Translations under genes and position numbers: made by a program
The notes under the pieces: model-generated
What the model was told of the DNA's origin: nothing
Databases searched by the model: none
The model's input: the letters and a program-made list of their open reading frames with translations, nothing else
Shown here: positions 1-7,719 of the stretch, piece by piece
Numbering within the stretch: the stretch's first letter is position 1
Layout of the letters: every line of letters begins with the position of its first letter
NCBI RefSeq assembly: GCF_021343995.1
Contig: NZ_JAJTTE010000037.1
Span: forward strand, 1-64,000
Length of the DNA: 64,000 bases
Reading direction: 5' to 3'
Source: Pseudonocardia terrae
GTDB lineage: Bacteria; Actinomycetota; Actinomycetes; Mycobacteriales; Pseudonocardiaceae

Positions 1-974
1 TCCCGCGCCCGCTCCAGCTCGGCGGTGAGCTCCTCGACGCGGGCGGTGGCGTCGTCGCGGTCGGACTCGGCGTCCCGGAGCGCGGTCGCGGCGTCCTCGA
101 GGGCGTCGTCGGCGGCGTCGGCGGCCCGGCGGGCCTCGTCGACGGCCTCCCGGGCCTCGGCCCGCTCCCGTTCCCGCCGTTCGCGCTCCTCCCGCTCCCG
201 GCGCTGGCGCTCGGCGCGCTCGGCGGCGCCGGTGTCCTCGGCGGTCTCGGCCGCCCCGGTCGTCTCGGTCGTCTCGGCGTCCTCCGCTTCCGCCCGCTCG
301 CGCGAAGGCCGGCGCGCCGGGCGGCTGACGGGCCGGCGGCGCCGGGCGCCGTCCGCGTCCCGGTCTCGGGGCTTCCGGGTCCCGGTGCCGACGCTCGTCT
401 CACCGCCGAACCCGAAGCCCGACCAGCTCACCGTGCGGGTCAACCGCCCGGACCGCACCTCGTCGGCGACCTCCTCGTCCGCGAGGGCTGCCTCGAGGAT
501 GCCGCGCAGGTCCTTCTCGACGGACTCGGTGACCCGGTGCCCGTCCTCGGCGGCCAGCCGCCGCGCCTCCCGGGCCATCGCCCCCACCAGCTTCGAGCGC
601 TGCGCGGACAGGTGACGCAGCTGGACGCCGTCGAGGGTCCGCTGGGCGGAGGACAGCTCCTCGGCCAGGTCGAGCAGGGCGTCGAGCTGGTCGCCGCGTT
701 CCCGGGCGAGCAGGTTGGCCAGCCAGGCCGCCTGCGTGGGCCGCCGAAACCGGCCGATCGCCTTCGCGGCCTCCTTGTCGCCGGCCTCCTTGGCCTCGGC
801 GACCAACTCGTCGCGCACGGGGACGAAGTCGTCCGGGGCCACGCCGTAGAGCTCGTCGGCGGCGGCCTCGACCCGTTCCTCGGTGTCCACGGGCGCACCG
901 GTGGACGTGCTGCCGGAGTCCGCTGCAGGCGGTCCGGCCGAGCCGTTGTGGGCATCCGGAGCAGAGCGGTTCAT
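1..974 (-). CDS. conserved actinobacterial protein, C-terminus cut by window edge
   Basis: This gene has no stop inside the window, so at least 324 residues are visible and the C-terminus lies beyond base 1. It begins MNRSAPDAHNG. Residues about 30-110 are rich in Ala/Glu/Arg helices with the segment DELYGVAPDDFVPVRDEL and then FRRPTQAAWLANLL, a signature I associate with conserved actinobacterial proteins of unknown function. A linker with an aromatic patch (SWSGFGFGG) and a basic Arg/Pro stretch follows. The visible end is a long charged coiled coil of Glu/Arg/Ala repeats. It is divergent from the gene at 1060, and the 85-base gap holds an inverted repeat. The reading frame is supported by strong third-position GC and the absence of stops. 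No function can be assigned; a structural or nucleoid-associated role would be speculation. Confidence 0.8.
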   Translation of the reverse strand, partial: MNRSAPDAHNGSAGPPAADSGSTSTGAPVDTEERVEAAADELYGVAPDDFVPVRDELVAEAKEAGDKEAAKAIGRFRRPTQAAWLANLLARERGDQLDALLDLAEELSSAQRTLDGVQLRHLSAQRSKLVGAMAREARRLAAEDGHRVTESVEKDLRGILEAALADEEVADEVRSGRLTRTVSWSGFGFGGETSVGTGTRKPRDRDADGARRRRPVSRPARRPSRERAEAEDAETTETTGAAETAEDTGAAERAERQRREREERERRERERAEAREAVDEARRAADAADDALEDAATALRDAESDRDDATARVEELTAELERAR

Positions 975-1009
975 GCTCACTCGATTCAGTGTGGCATCGG
1001 TCACAGATC

Positions 1010-1028
1010 AATCCGGTACTCACGGATT
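1010..1028. promoter_or_regulatory. inverted repeat between divergent genes (AATCCG-N7-CGGATT)
   Basis: A perfect 6-base inverted repeat with a 7-base spacer lies in the 85-base gap between the divergent genes starting at 974 and 1060. The flanks contain TCACA on the left and TGTGA on the right, so a longer imperfect dyad may exist. Its position suits an operator shared by both promoters. No regulator is identified. Confidence 0.35.
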
Positions 1029-1059
1029 GTGACAGGTCCTCAGTGGGCACCCGACGTCC

Positions 1060-1686
1060 ATGAGCAGCACCGCAGTCATCGTAGTGATCGTCGTGGTGGT
1101 GATCGCGCTGCTGGCGCTCGCCGCATTCGCATGGTCGATGAACGGGCGCCGCAAGAGCCGGCGCCTGAAGGAGCGCTTCGGCCCCGAGTACGACCGCCAC
1201 CTGGCGGAGACGAACGACCCGGCCGAGACCGAGCGCGCCCTGGCGGAGCGTGAGAAGCGCCACCGCGGGCTGAGCCTGCGCACCCTCGACGACCGTGAGC
1301 GGGAGACGTTCGAGCGCCGCTGGACGGCGGTCCAGGCGGAGTTCGTCGACGACCCCGACCACGCCGTCGACCGTGCCGACGCGCTGGTGGACGAGCTGAT
1401 GTCCGCCCGCGGCTACCCGGTCGACGACTTCGAGCAGCGGGCGGCGGACGTCTCCGTCGAGCACCCCGTGGTGGTGCAGCGCTACCGCGAGGCGCGCCGG
1501 ATCGCCCAGGCGAACCGGGAGCACCGCGCCGACACCGAGGAGCTGCGCGGCGCCGTGACCTCCTACCGCGAGCTGGTGCAGGCCCTGCTGGGCGGCGACC
1601 GGCACCACGACGGGCAGCACGACGGCCGGTCCGGCGGCGATGCCGCCGGTTCCCACGACAGCCGCCGGAAGGAGACGAGCGCATGA
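1060..1686 (+). CDS. single-pass membrane protein with C-terminal helical domain
   Basis: This 208-residue protein has an N-terminal membrane segment (residues about 5-27, almost pure Val/Ile/Ala/Leu) followed by a basic patch, so the remainder is probably cytoplasmic. Residues about 40-70 form a charged helix. Residues about 85-175 are a helical domain beginning RRWTAVQAEFVDDP and ending TEELRGAVTSYRELVQALL. The same domain layout recurs at the C-terminus of the next gene. The tail is His/Gly/Asp rich. The stop overlaps the next start (ATGA), so the two genes are translationally coupled. I recognise the domain only as one common in actinobacterial secreted or membrane hypothetical proteins. 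Its function is unknown. Confidence 0.75.
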   Translation: MSSTAVIVVIVVVVIALLALAAFAWSMNGRRKSRRLKERFGPEYDRHLAETNDPAETERALAEREKRHRGLSLRTLDDRERETFERRWTAVQAEFVDDPDHAVDRADALVDELMSARGYPVDDFEQRAADVSVEHPVVVQRYREARRIAQANREHRADTEELRGAVTSYRELVQALLGGDRHHDGQHDGRSGGDAAGSHDSRRKETSA

Positions 1687-2663
1687 GCGAGCACGTGGGC
1701 CACGAGCGACGCACCGACGACACACGAGGTGAGCGACCGATGGACGAGCGCGACCCGCGAACCGGCGACGGCACCGACGGCAAGGGCCACGACCACGACG
1801 ACCGCAGCTTCCTCGACAAGGTGCTGGGCCGGGAGCCGGGTCAGCACGGCGGTCACGGCGCAGGCCACCAGGACCGTGGCGGGGTGGGCACCCGTGAGCG
1901 CGAGTACGACACCGGCGAGGTCGGCGGCGTGCCGTCTCCCCGCGGGCACGACGACCATCTGCCGCAGGACCGCGGCCGCGGCGACCTGGGTCCGGGCGAC
2001 GAGCCGGACGACGGCCTCCGCGCCCGCGACGCCGGGGGCACCGGGCACCGCGACGTCCGCAGCGACGAGGGCGCACGCACCGTCGACCTGCGCGGCGGCG
2101 GCACCGACACCGCCACCCCGCGTGACACGGACCGCGACCGTGGCAGGGACATGGGCGGGGACACGGGCGTGGACACGGGCGGGGACATGGGGCACGACAC
2201 CCACGGGGCCCACCGCACCGCCACGCACGGCTCCGGCGTCCCGGACGAGCGGATGCCCGGGGACGAGGGCGGCAGCGGCCTCCGCGAGGCCGGCCGGCAC
2301 GACCAGCAGCCCGACCGGCGTCACGACACCCACGACACCGGCCGCTCCCGCGCCGAGTCGATGGGCGCGGCGACCCAGGAGACCGACTCCTCCGGCCACG
2401 CGACCCTCGTGCCGCAGGACCGCTCCGCCGAGTACCTGCGCCGCTGGGAGTCGCTGAAGGCGAGCTTCGTCGACGAGCCCCGTGGGGCCGTCCGCGACGC
2501 CAACGTCCTGGTCGGCGAGGTGCTCGACGAGCTGGAGGCGCTGTTCAAGCGGCAGCGCAGCGAGCTGGAGCGCGACCTGAACAACGAGTCCGCCTCGACC
2601 GAGGACCTCCGGCTGGCCCTGGGCCGCTACCGGAGCTTCTTCGACCGCCTGCTCACGATCTGA
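1683..2663 (+). CDS. Asp/Gly/His/Arg-rich protein sharing its C-terminal domain with the upstream gene
   Basis: The protein has 326 residues. The start overlaps the previous stop and has a good Shine-Dalgarno sequence (GAAGGAG at 1669-1675). Residues 1 to about 245 are low complexity, dominated by Asp, Gly, His and Arg, and probably disordered. The last ~80 residues form a folded helical domain that starts RRWESLKASFVDEP and ends EDLRLALGRYRSFFDRLL, parallel to the domain of the gene before it. No signal peptide or membrane segment is visible. A strong bidirectional hairpin follows 17 bases after the stop. The pair looks like a duplication in which one copy gained a membrane anchor and the other a long polar tail. 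Function unknown. Confidence 0.7.
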   Translation: MSEHVGHERRTDDTRGERPMDERDPRTGDGTDGKGHDHDDRSFLDKVLGREPGQHGGHGAGHQDRGGVGTREREYDTGEVGGVPSPRGHDDHLPQDRGRGDLGPGDEPDDGLRARDAGGTGHRDVRSDEGARTVDLRGGGTDTATPRDTDRDRGRDMGGDTGVDTGGDMGHDTHGAHRTATHGSGVPDERMPGDEGGSGLREAGRHDQQPDRRHDTHDTGRSRAESMGAATQETDSSGHATLVPQDRSAEYLRRWESLKASFVDEPRGAVRDANVLVGEVLDELEALFKRQRSELERDLNNESASTEDLRLALGRYRSFFDRLLTI

Positions 2664-2679
2664 CGGGCGTCGCACCACC

Positions 2680-2720
2680 ACGACGGAGGGGCCGCGGACC
2701 ACCCGCGGCCCCTTCGTCGT
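2680..2720. terminator. bidirectional terminator hairpin
   Basis: An 18-base stem (2680-2697 with 2703-2720, one G-T wobble) and a 5-base loop sit between the convergent ends of the gene stopping at 2663 and the encapsulin gene stopping at 2730. There is no clear U-tract, as is usual in very GC-rich actinobacteria. It can serve both strands. Confidence 0.75.
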
Positions 2721-2729
2721 GTTCGGGGA

Positions 2730-3560
2730 TCAGAGGGTCAGCACGAACGCCGCGTCCGGTTCGACGACCTGGAACGTGAAGCTCTCCTCGAGGTAGAGGC
2801 CCACCGAGTCGGCGTCGTGGTGGGAGTAGCCGATGGCGAGGTCCTGCCCGACGTCGAGCGCGAAGTCCCCGCCGCGCTCGCTCACCAGGACCGCCCCGTC
2901 GACCCCGGCCGTCCAGATCACCGAGCCGCCGAGGATCCGCTTGAGGTGGTCGAAGAGCAGGTAGCCGCCGTGCTCCGTGGTCTCGACGATCTTGGTGTAG
3001 AGGTCCGGCCCGACCGCCAGCGAGTAGGGCCCTCCGATGCCGTTGCGGCGCAGGGTGTCCACCCCGCGCGCCACCACGCCCGGCCACGTGAGGCAGTCCG
3101 CGCCCAGGGCGAGCGACTCGTACGGCGCGACCTGGGCGATGCCCTCCACGAGCGCGGCCGGCCAGCCGTGGAACACGGCCCGGTTCTCGATCTCGGCGGC
3201 CACCCGGGCGGCACGGTCGAGGTCCTCGAACTCGGGGTCGGGGGCGCCGCGCTGGATGTCGTCGATCTCCGCGCGGGAGACCGTGAACGGCACCCGGACC
3301 TCGGCGAGCGGGAGGACCCGCCGGACGCGGGCGCTCACCCCGGCGCTGCTCTCGACGCCCGGCGGCGGGCCCGCGAGCCCGGTCGTGCGGCCCAGGCTGC
3401 GCGCGGAGTGCTGCCAGCCGCCGCTGCCGACGAAGTCGACCACCTTGCGCGCGGCCAGCAGCGGGGTGAGCCGCTCGCGGGCCTCGTCGTCGATCGCCTT
3501 CCAGGCCTCGGTGGGGACGGGCGCGTTCGCCCTGAGGAGATGGTCGGAGGGTCCGGTCAC
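2730..3560 (-). CDS. family 1 encapsulin shell protein (HK97 fold)
   Basis: This 276-residue protein matches the usual length of family 1 encapsulins (linocin M18/CFP29 type). Recognisable parts are the N-terminal LLRANAPVPTEAWKAIDDEA, the central FHGWPAALVEGI and PYSLAVGPDLYTKI segments, GYLLFDHLKRIL, and the C-terminal beta-rich SVGLYLEESFTFQVVEPDAA. Family members self-assemble into an icosahedral protein shell that captures enzymes through a C-terminal peptide. The GTG start at 3560 is chosen because AAGGAG lies 7 bases upstream and the family N-terminus begins there; the open frame runs further upstream but is not used. The cargo gene ends only 38 bases upstream, the standard cargo-shell order, so the two are probably one transcript. 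Confidence 0.95.
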   Translation of the reverse strand: MTGPSDHLLRANAPVPTEAWKAIDDEARERLTPLLAARKVVDFVGSGGWQHSARSLGRTTGLAGPPPGVESSAGVSARVRRVLPLAEVRVPFTVSRAEIDDIQRGAPDPEFEDLDRAARVAAEIENRAVFHGWPAALVEGIAQVAPYESLALGADCLTWPGVVARGVDTLRRNGIGGPYSLAVGPDLYTKIVETTEHGGYLLFDHLKRILGGSVIWTAGVDGAVLVSERGGDFALDVGQDLAIGYSHHDADSVGLYLEESFTFQVVEPDAAFVLTL

Positions 3561-3598
3561 GTGGTGCTCCTTGTGGTGGGGAGGGCGTGGGGTCGGGG

Positions 3599-4180
3599 TC
3601 AGCGTCCGCGCAGGCCGCCGATGCCGAGCGAGACGTCGCCGGAGAAGTCCGACGGCGGGTGGATCTCCCGCTCGATGGTCTCCACGTACTCCTCGGGGTC
3701 CTTGTCGGTGATCTCGATGCCGCGCCCGTCCGGGTGCCGCTCCTTGAACTCGGTGAACTGCCGGCCGAGGGCGTCGCGCAGCCCGGACGGCGCGTTGAGC
3801 CGGAAGTCGGGGAGACCCTCGTTCTCCTCCTCGCCCATGTGCTCGTCGTTGGCCTCGCGGGCCTGGTCGACGCCGGCCCACCAGCCCGCGCTGCCGACCG
3901 GGTTGCGGTCCGCCTCGCGCACGCCGTCGCGGATGTCGTTGTGGTCGCCGATGGCGTCGAGCGTCTCCTCCTGCGGGTCGTTCTCGCCCTTCCGCAGCAG
4001 CTGCGGGTAGAAGATCTGCTCCTCGGCCTCGGCGTGGACGTCGAGCAGGTCCGCGAGCGGGCGCCAGACCGCCCGCAGTGCCGTCGGCTCGGCACCCTGG
4101 GCGCGCAGGTCGTCGAGCTCCGCGAAGCGGCGGCGGAACCACTCGTGGTCGTCGAGGATGAGCTGGGTGATGTCGGGCAC
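3599..4180 (-). CDS. hemerythrin-like encapsulin cargo protein with loading peptide
   Basis: This 193-residue HHE/hemerythrin-like protein has a canonical set of di-iron ligand candidates: His12, His49 with Glu53 (HAEAE), His80 and His114 with Glu118 (HMGEE). The N-terminal four-helix bundle spans about residues 1-125. The last 12 residues, DVSLGIGGLRGR, closely match the encapsulin cargo-loading consensus (SLGIGSLKG type), and the encapsulin gene is next in the operon. Hemerythrin cargos of encapsulins are described in actinobacteria and linked to protection against oxidative or nitrosative stress. The oxygen/NO/peroxide role here is inferred. The start has little Shine-Dalgarno sequence, and an inverted repeat lies 8-23 bases upstream, so the gene may have its own promoter with a very short leader. 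Confidence 0.93.
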   Translation of the reverse strand: MPDITQLILDDHEWFRRRFAELDDLRAQGAEPTALRAVWRPLADLLDVHAEAEEQIFYPQLLRKGENDPQEETLDAIGDHNDIRDGVREADRNPVGSAGWWAGVDQAREANDEHMGEEENEGLPDFRLNAPSGLRDALGRQFTEFKERHPDGRGIEITDKDPEEYVETIEREIHPPSDFSGDVSLGIGGLRGR

Positions 4181-4187
4181 GGCCGGA

Positions 4188-4203
4188 CCGTACTGCCGTA
4201 CGG
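4188..4203. promoter_or_regulatory. inverted repeat just upstream of the encapsulin cargo gene (CCGTAC-N4-GTACGG)
   Basis: A perfect 6-base dyad with a 4-base spacer lies 8-23 bases 5' of the cargo start codon, in the 51-base gap after the PEBP gene. Repressor binding here would block either a near-leaderless promoter or ribosome access. It is a candidate operator only. Confidence 0.35.
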
Positions 4204-4231
4204 CCCAGCCGCGCCCGTTCTGACCCCCGGC

Positions 4232-4765
4232 TCAGCCGGTGTTCTCGTGCGTCGCGGTGAGGGTCGCGCGCGCGATGGCGTGGCTGAACAGGTTGAACCC
4301 GAGGAAGGCCGGGGTGGCGCCCTCGGGCAGGCCGAGGCTCTCCACGTCGACGGCGTGCACCACGAAGATGTAGCGGTGCGGGCCGTGCCCGGGCGGCGGG
4401 GCGGCGCCGACGAAGCGCTTCATCCCGGCGTCGTTGGCCAGCACCACGGCGCCCCCGGGCAGCGACGACGCGTTCTCGTCGCCGGCGCCGGCGGGCAGCT
4501 CGGTGACCGACGCGGGGATGTCGGCGACGGCCCAGTGCCAGAAGCCCGACGCGGTCGGGGCGTCCGGGTCGTAGCAGGTCACCGCGAACGACTTCGTCCC
4601 CTCGGGGAAGCCGCTCCAGGACAGCTGCGGCGAGCGGTCCTCGCCGCCCGCGCCCATGAGGCCCGACAGGTGCGGCGTGGCCAGGGTGCCGCCGTCCGCG
4701 ACGTCGTCGCTGGTCACCGTGAACGTGGGGAGCTGCGGGAGCTCGCTGTAGGGGTCGTGGCTCAT
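4232..4765 (-). CDS. YbhB/YbcL-type PEBP family protein
   Basis: This 177-residue protein is a bacterial phosphatidylethanolamine-binding-protein homologue (Raf kinase inhibitor-like, YbhB/YbcL). Family landmarks are [20 protein letters not shown] with the pocket motif DPDAP, the W-H-W stretch ([11 protein letters not shown]), the [18 protein letters not shown] loop and the C-terminal helix [21 protein letters not shown]. Length is typical and no signal peptide is seen, so it is cytosolic. Bacterial members have no well-established reaction; small anionic ligands bind in the pocket. It lies 51 bases upstream of the encapsulin cargo on the same strand, so it could be the first gene of that operon, although the intervening inverted repeat may give the cargo its own control. 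Confidence 0.9.
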   Translation of the reverse strand: MSHDPYSELPQLPTFTVTSDDVADGGTLATPHLSGLMGAGGEDRSPQLSWSGFPEGTKSFAVTCYDPDAPTASGFWHWAVADIPASVTELPAGAGDENASSLPGGAVVLANDAGMKRFVGAAPPPGHGPHRYIFVVHAVDVESLGLPEGATPAFLGFNLFSHAIARATLTATHENTG

Positions 4766-4807
4766 GGCCCCCGATCATGGCACCGATCGGGCTGCGAAGC
4801 TTCCCCG

Positions 4808-6403
4808 GTGGAGAACCTGCTGCTCATCGTCGGCCTGATGCTCGGCGCGGTGCTGCTGGTGGGGGTCGGGGACCGGCTGCGGCTCCCGTGGCCCGCGCTG
4901 ATGGTGGTGCTCGGCGCCCTCGTCGCGCTGACGCCCGGCCTGCCGGACACCTTCGAGCTGGACCCGGACCTGATCCTGCCGCTGTTCCTGCCGCCGCTGC
5001 TGTTCGCGACGGCGCAGCGCACCTCCTGGTCGCTGTTCCGCGCCCGGTGGCGGTCCATCGCGCTGCTGGCGATCGCGCTCGTCGTGGTCACGATCGTGGT
5101 GGTGAGCGGGCTGACGGTCCTGCTCGTCCCGGGGATCACGCTCACGGCCGCGGTGGCGCTCGGCGCGATGGTCGCCCCGCCGGACCCGGTCGCGGTGGAG
5201 GCCGTGGCCGGTCCGGTGCGGATCCCGCGGCGGCTGCTCGCGGTGCTGCAGAGCGAGGGACTGTTCAACGACGCCACGGCGCTCGTCGTGTTCCAGGCGG
5301 CGGTGCTGGCCACCGTGCAGGGCGACGAGCTGTCGCTCGGCGGCCTCGCGCTGTCCTTCCTGCTCGGCGCGGCCGCGGCCGTGCTCATCGGGCTGGTCGT
5401 GGCCTGGCTGGCGCGGATGGTGCTGTCCCGGGTCACCGACACGATCGGCCGCAGCGCCCTGACCCTGATCCTGCCGTTCGCCGTCTACCTCGCCGCGGAG
5501 GAGGTGCACGCGTCGGGCGTGGTGGCGGTGGTGGTCGTCGCGCTGCAGCTGCGCCGGCTCGGCGACGCCGACGAGGCCGCCGAACGCTTGGTCCAGCGCT
5601 CGTTCTGGGACGTCGTCGAGCTGCTGGTCACCGGCGTGGCGTTCGGGCTGATCGGGCTGGACCTGCGGGGGGTGGTGGAGGACGTGGGCGCGGCCCTGCC
5701 GCGGATGCTGGGCCACGCCGCGCTGGTCTGCCTCGCGGTCGTCGGGGTGCGGGCGCTGTGGATGACGGTCGCCTGGCTGACCGTCCGGCACTCCTCCGAC
5801 GCGTCCGCCGCGCCCCGCACGGGCCGGGAGGCCGTGGTGCTCGCCTGGTGCGGCATGCGCGGGCTCGCAACCCTGGCCCTGGCGCTCTCGCTGCCGGTGA
5901 CTGTCGCGTCCGGCGCGCCGTTCCCGGCCCGGGCCGAGATCACCCTCATCGCCGTGTCGGTGCTGCTGGTGACGCTGCTGCTGCCCGGGTTCACCCTGCC
6001 CACGCTGGTCAAGTCCCTGGGCGTGGCCGAGCGGGCCGACGCCGAGGAGCGCGCGGAGAAGATCGTGACCCGCCGGGCGCAGCGGGCCGCGCTGAACCGC
6101 ATGGCGGCGCGGATCGGGGAGGTCGACCGGTCCGACGAGCTGCCGGAGGAGGTCGAGGCCGCCATCCGGCAGCGGATGAGCCGGCTGGACGCCGTTCTCT
6201 CGGGCGAGTCGCTGTCCGAGGACGAGCGCCAGCGGCTCCGCGCGATCCGGGACCGCCGGGACGTCCTGCAGGCCATCGAGGCCGACGCGCTCGCCGCCGC
6301 CCGCGCCGAGGTGCTCGCGGCACGCCGCGAGCCGGGGGTCGACCCGGAGGCCGTCGACCGGGTGCTGCGCCGGCTCGACCTCCGGACCGTCCTCCTCGAC
6401 TGA
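4808..6403 (+). CDS. Na+/H+ antiporter (CPA1/NhaP-like)
   Basis: This 531-residue protein has about 12 hydrophobic segments over residues 1-410 and a charged cytoplasmic tail of about 120 residues. The CPA1 signature is intact: the PPDPVAVEAVAG loop and then SEGLFNDATALVVF with the Asn-Asp pair that carries cation transport, and later WCGMRGLATLALALSLP. Such proteins exchange external H+ for internal Na+/K+ at the inner membrane. The GTG at 4808 is used because the first membrane helix starts immediately (ENLLLIVGLMLGA); no strong ribosome site is visible. It diverges from the PEBP gene with a gap of only 42 bases and is followed by a 31-base tandem repeat. Confidence 0.9.
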   Translation: MENLLLIVGLMLGAVLLVGVGDRLRLPWPALMVVLGALVALTPGLPDTFELDPDLILPLFLPPLLFATAQRTSWSLFRARWRSIALLAIALVVVTIVVVSGLTVLLVPGITLTAAVALGAMVAPPDPVAVEAVAGPVRIPRRLLAVLQSEGLFNDATALVVFQAAVLATVQGDELSLGGLALSFLLGAAAAVLIGLVVAWLARMVLSRVTDTIGRSALTLILPFAVYLAAEEVHASGVVAVVVVALQLRRLGDADEAAERLVQRSFWDVVELLVTGVAFGLIGLDLRGVVEDVGAALPRMLGHAALVCLAVVGVRALWMTVAWLTVRHSSDASAAPRTGREAVVLAWCGMRGLATLALALSLPVTVASGAPFPARAEITLIAVSVLLVTLLLPGFTLPTLVKSLGVAERADAEERAEKIVTRRAQRAALNRMAARIGEVDRSDELPEEVEAAIRQRMSRLDAVLSGESLSEDERQRLRAIRDRRDVLQAIEADALAAARAEVLAARREPGVDPEAVDRVLRRLDLRTVLLD

Positions 6404-6408
6404 TTCGC

Positions 6409-6482
6409 GCTCCGCTCAGCGCCGATGTTCGCTCCGCACGCTCCGCTCAGCGCCGATGTTCGCTCCGCACGCTCCGCTCAGC
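6409..6482. repeat. 31-base tandem repeat between convergent genes
   Basis: Two perfect copies of a 31-base unit (6409-6439 and 6440-6470; the unit starts GCTCCGCTCAGCGCCGATG) are followed by the first 12 bases of a third copy. The partial third copy contains the stop codon of the VOC gene on the minus strand. It occupies nearly the whole space between two convergent stops and contains no obvious long hairpin. Confidence 0.85.
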
Positions 6483-6840
6483 GGGGCCCGTAGACCACCA
6501 CGGTGTTGCCCCACGGGTCGCGGGCCACGGCCCGGACCTCGTGCGGGCCCTGCTCGGGCTCCCGGACCACGGACCCGCCGCCCTGCACCAGGGCGGCGAG
6601 CGCGGCGGCCACGTCCGGGACCTTGAACGACGCGGCCGGCACCCCTCCGGTGACGTCCACGGCCGGGCCGGCCAGGGCCAGCGTGGTGCCGCCGGCGTCG
6701 AGGGCGGCGTAGCGGTCGCCGTCGACGAACTTCGTGGCCAGGCCGAACGTGTCGGCGTAGAAGCGCACGGCGGCGTCGACGTCGGCCACGGGGTGCAGGA
6801 CGTTGCCGATCTTCACGGGGGTCTTCGCGGGGTCGCTCAC
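6478..6840 (-). CDS. VOC (glyoxalase/bleomycin-resistance) family protein
   Basis: This 120-residue single-module VOC protein has the betaalphabetabetabeta repeats typical of the fold: IGNVLHPVADVDAAVRFYADTF, then GDRYAALDAGGTTLALAGP, and the second half HEVRAVARDPWGNTVVVYGP with the usual D-P-x-G-N closing motif. Family members are metal-dependent lyases, dioxygenases or binding proteins; the substrate cannot be told. The GTG start at 6840 lies 17 bases after the stop of the upstream SDR gene, so the two probably form an operon. The 3' end is embedded in the tandem repeat described at 6409. Confidence 0.85.
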   Translation of the reverse strand: MSDPAKTPVKIGNVLHPVADVDAAVRFYADTFGLATKFVDGDRYAALDAGGTTLALAGPAVDVTGGVPAASFKVPDVAAALAALVQGGGSVVREPEQGPHEVRAVARDPWGNTVVVYGPR

Positions 6841-6857
6841 GAGGGGACCGTAGCCGG

Positions 6858-7619
6858 TCAGGTGATCGTGATGCCGCCGTCGACGGCGATCGTCTGGCCG
6901 GTGACGTACCCGCCCGCCGCGCCCGCCAGGAAGACCAGCGCGGCGGCCAGCTCCTCCGGGTCGCCCTTCCGCCCCAACGGGACCCGGGCCATCATCGAGT
7001 CCAGGTAGCCCGGCTTGTACTGGTCGGTCATCTCGGACTCGAAGAAGCCCGGCGCCAGCGCGTTGACCCGGATGCCCTTGCGCCCGCCCCACTGCTGGGC
7101 GAGGTCGCGGGTGAGCCCGATGAGGCCCGCCTTGCTGGCCGCGTAGGCCGCCTGCGGCAGGTTCGCGGTGGTGATCCCGAGGATGCTGGAGATGTTCACG
7201 ATGCTGCTGCCCGGCTGCATGACCCGCCCGCAGGCCTGCGCCATCCAGTAGCATCCGTTCAGGTTCACGTCGATGACCTGCGTGAACTCCTCGACGGACT
7301 CCCGGGTGGCGGGCACGGCGGTGCCGATGCCGGCGTTGTTGACCAGGACGTCGACGCGACCGAGCTCGGCCATCGCGGTGTCGACGAGGTTCTGGCAGTC
7401 GGGCTGGCGTGCGACGTCCGTGGTCACCGCGACCGCCCGCCGGCCGAGGTCCTCGACCATCTTCCGCGTGCCGTCGAGCCGGTCGGCGCGGCGCGCGCCC
7501 AGCACGACGTCGGCGCCCGCCTCCGCCAGCGCCTTCGCGAACGCGACGCCGAGCCCCGACGACGCGCCCGTCACGATGGCCACCTTGCCCTCGAGCGAGA
7601 ACCGCTGAAGTACCGTCAT
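6858..7619 (-). CDS. SDR family oxidoreductase
   Basis: This 253-residue classical short-chain dehydrogenase has the nucleotide-binding TGASSGLG near residue 18, an Arg-Arg pair after the second strand that favours NADP(H), the NNAG motif near residue 92, a catalytic Ser in NISSILG, and the YAASK catalytic pair. It ends with the Gly-rich TGQTIAVDGGI motif. Length and motifs are complete. The start has AAGGTC 6 bases upstream. It diverges from the FabG-like gene, sharing a 199-base regulatory gap, and is followed by the VOC gene. The substrate is unknown; similar genes are annotated as glucose/ribitol or 3-oxoacyl reductases. Confidence 0.93.
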   Translation of the reverse strand: MTVLQRFSLEGKVAIVTGASSGLGVAFAKALAEAGADVVLGARRADRLDGTRKMVEDLGRRAVAVTTDVARQPDCQNLVDTAMAELGRVDVLVNNAGIGTAVPATRESVEEFTQVIDVNLNGCYWMAQACGRVMQPGSSIVNISSILGITTANLPQAAYAASKAGLIGLTRDLAQQWGGRKGIRVNALAPGFFESEMTDQYKPGYLDSMMARVPLGRKGDPEELAAALVFLAGAAGGYVTGQTIAVDGGITIT

Positions 7620-7719
7620 GGGCGGGACCTTAATGCAGTCGCACCAACTCAGGAACGAACGGAGACGTGGCGCGGGCGACAGCGGGTTGCGCCCTGTGGG
7701 GAGCCCGGTGCGAGGATCG

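Noticed and set aside
400-2076. 558-residue minus-strand frame over the first three genes
   Set aside because: It crosses two oppositely directed coding regions with Arg/Gly/Pro-rich composition and no domain; the real minus-strand gene uses another frame.
3587-4807. Upstream extension of the Na+/H+ antiporter frame
   Set aside because: It is antisense to the encapsulin cargo and PEBP genes; the first membrane helix starts at GTG 4808.
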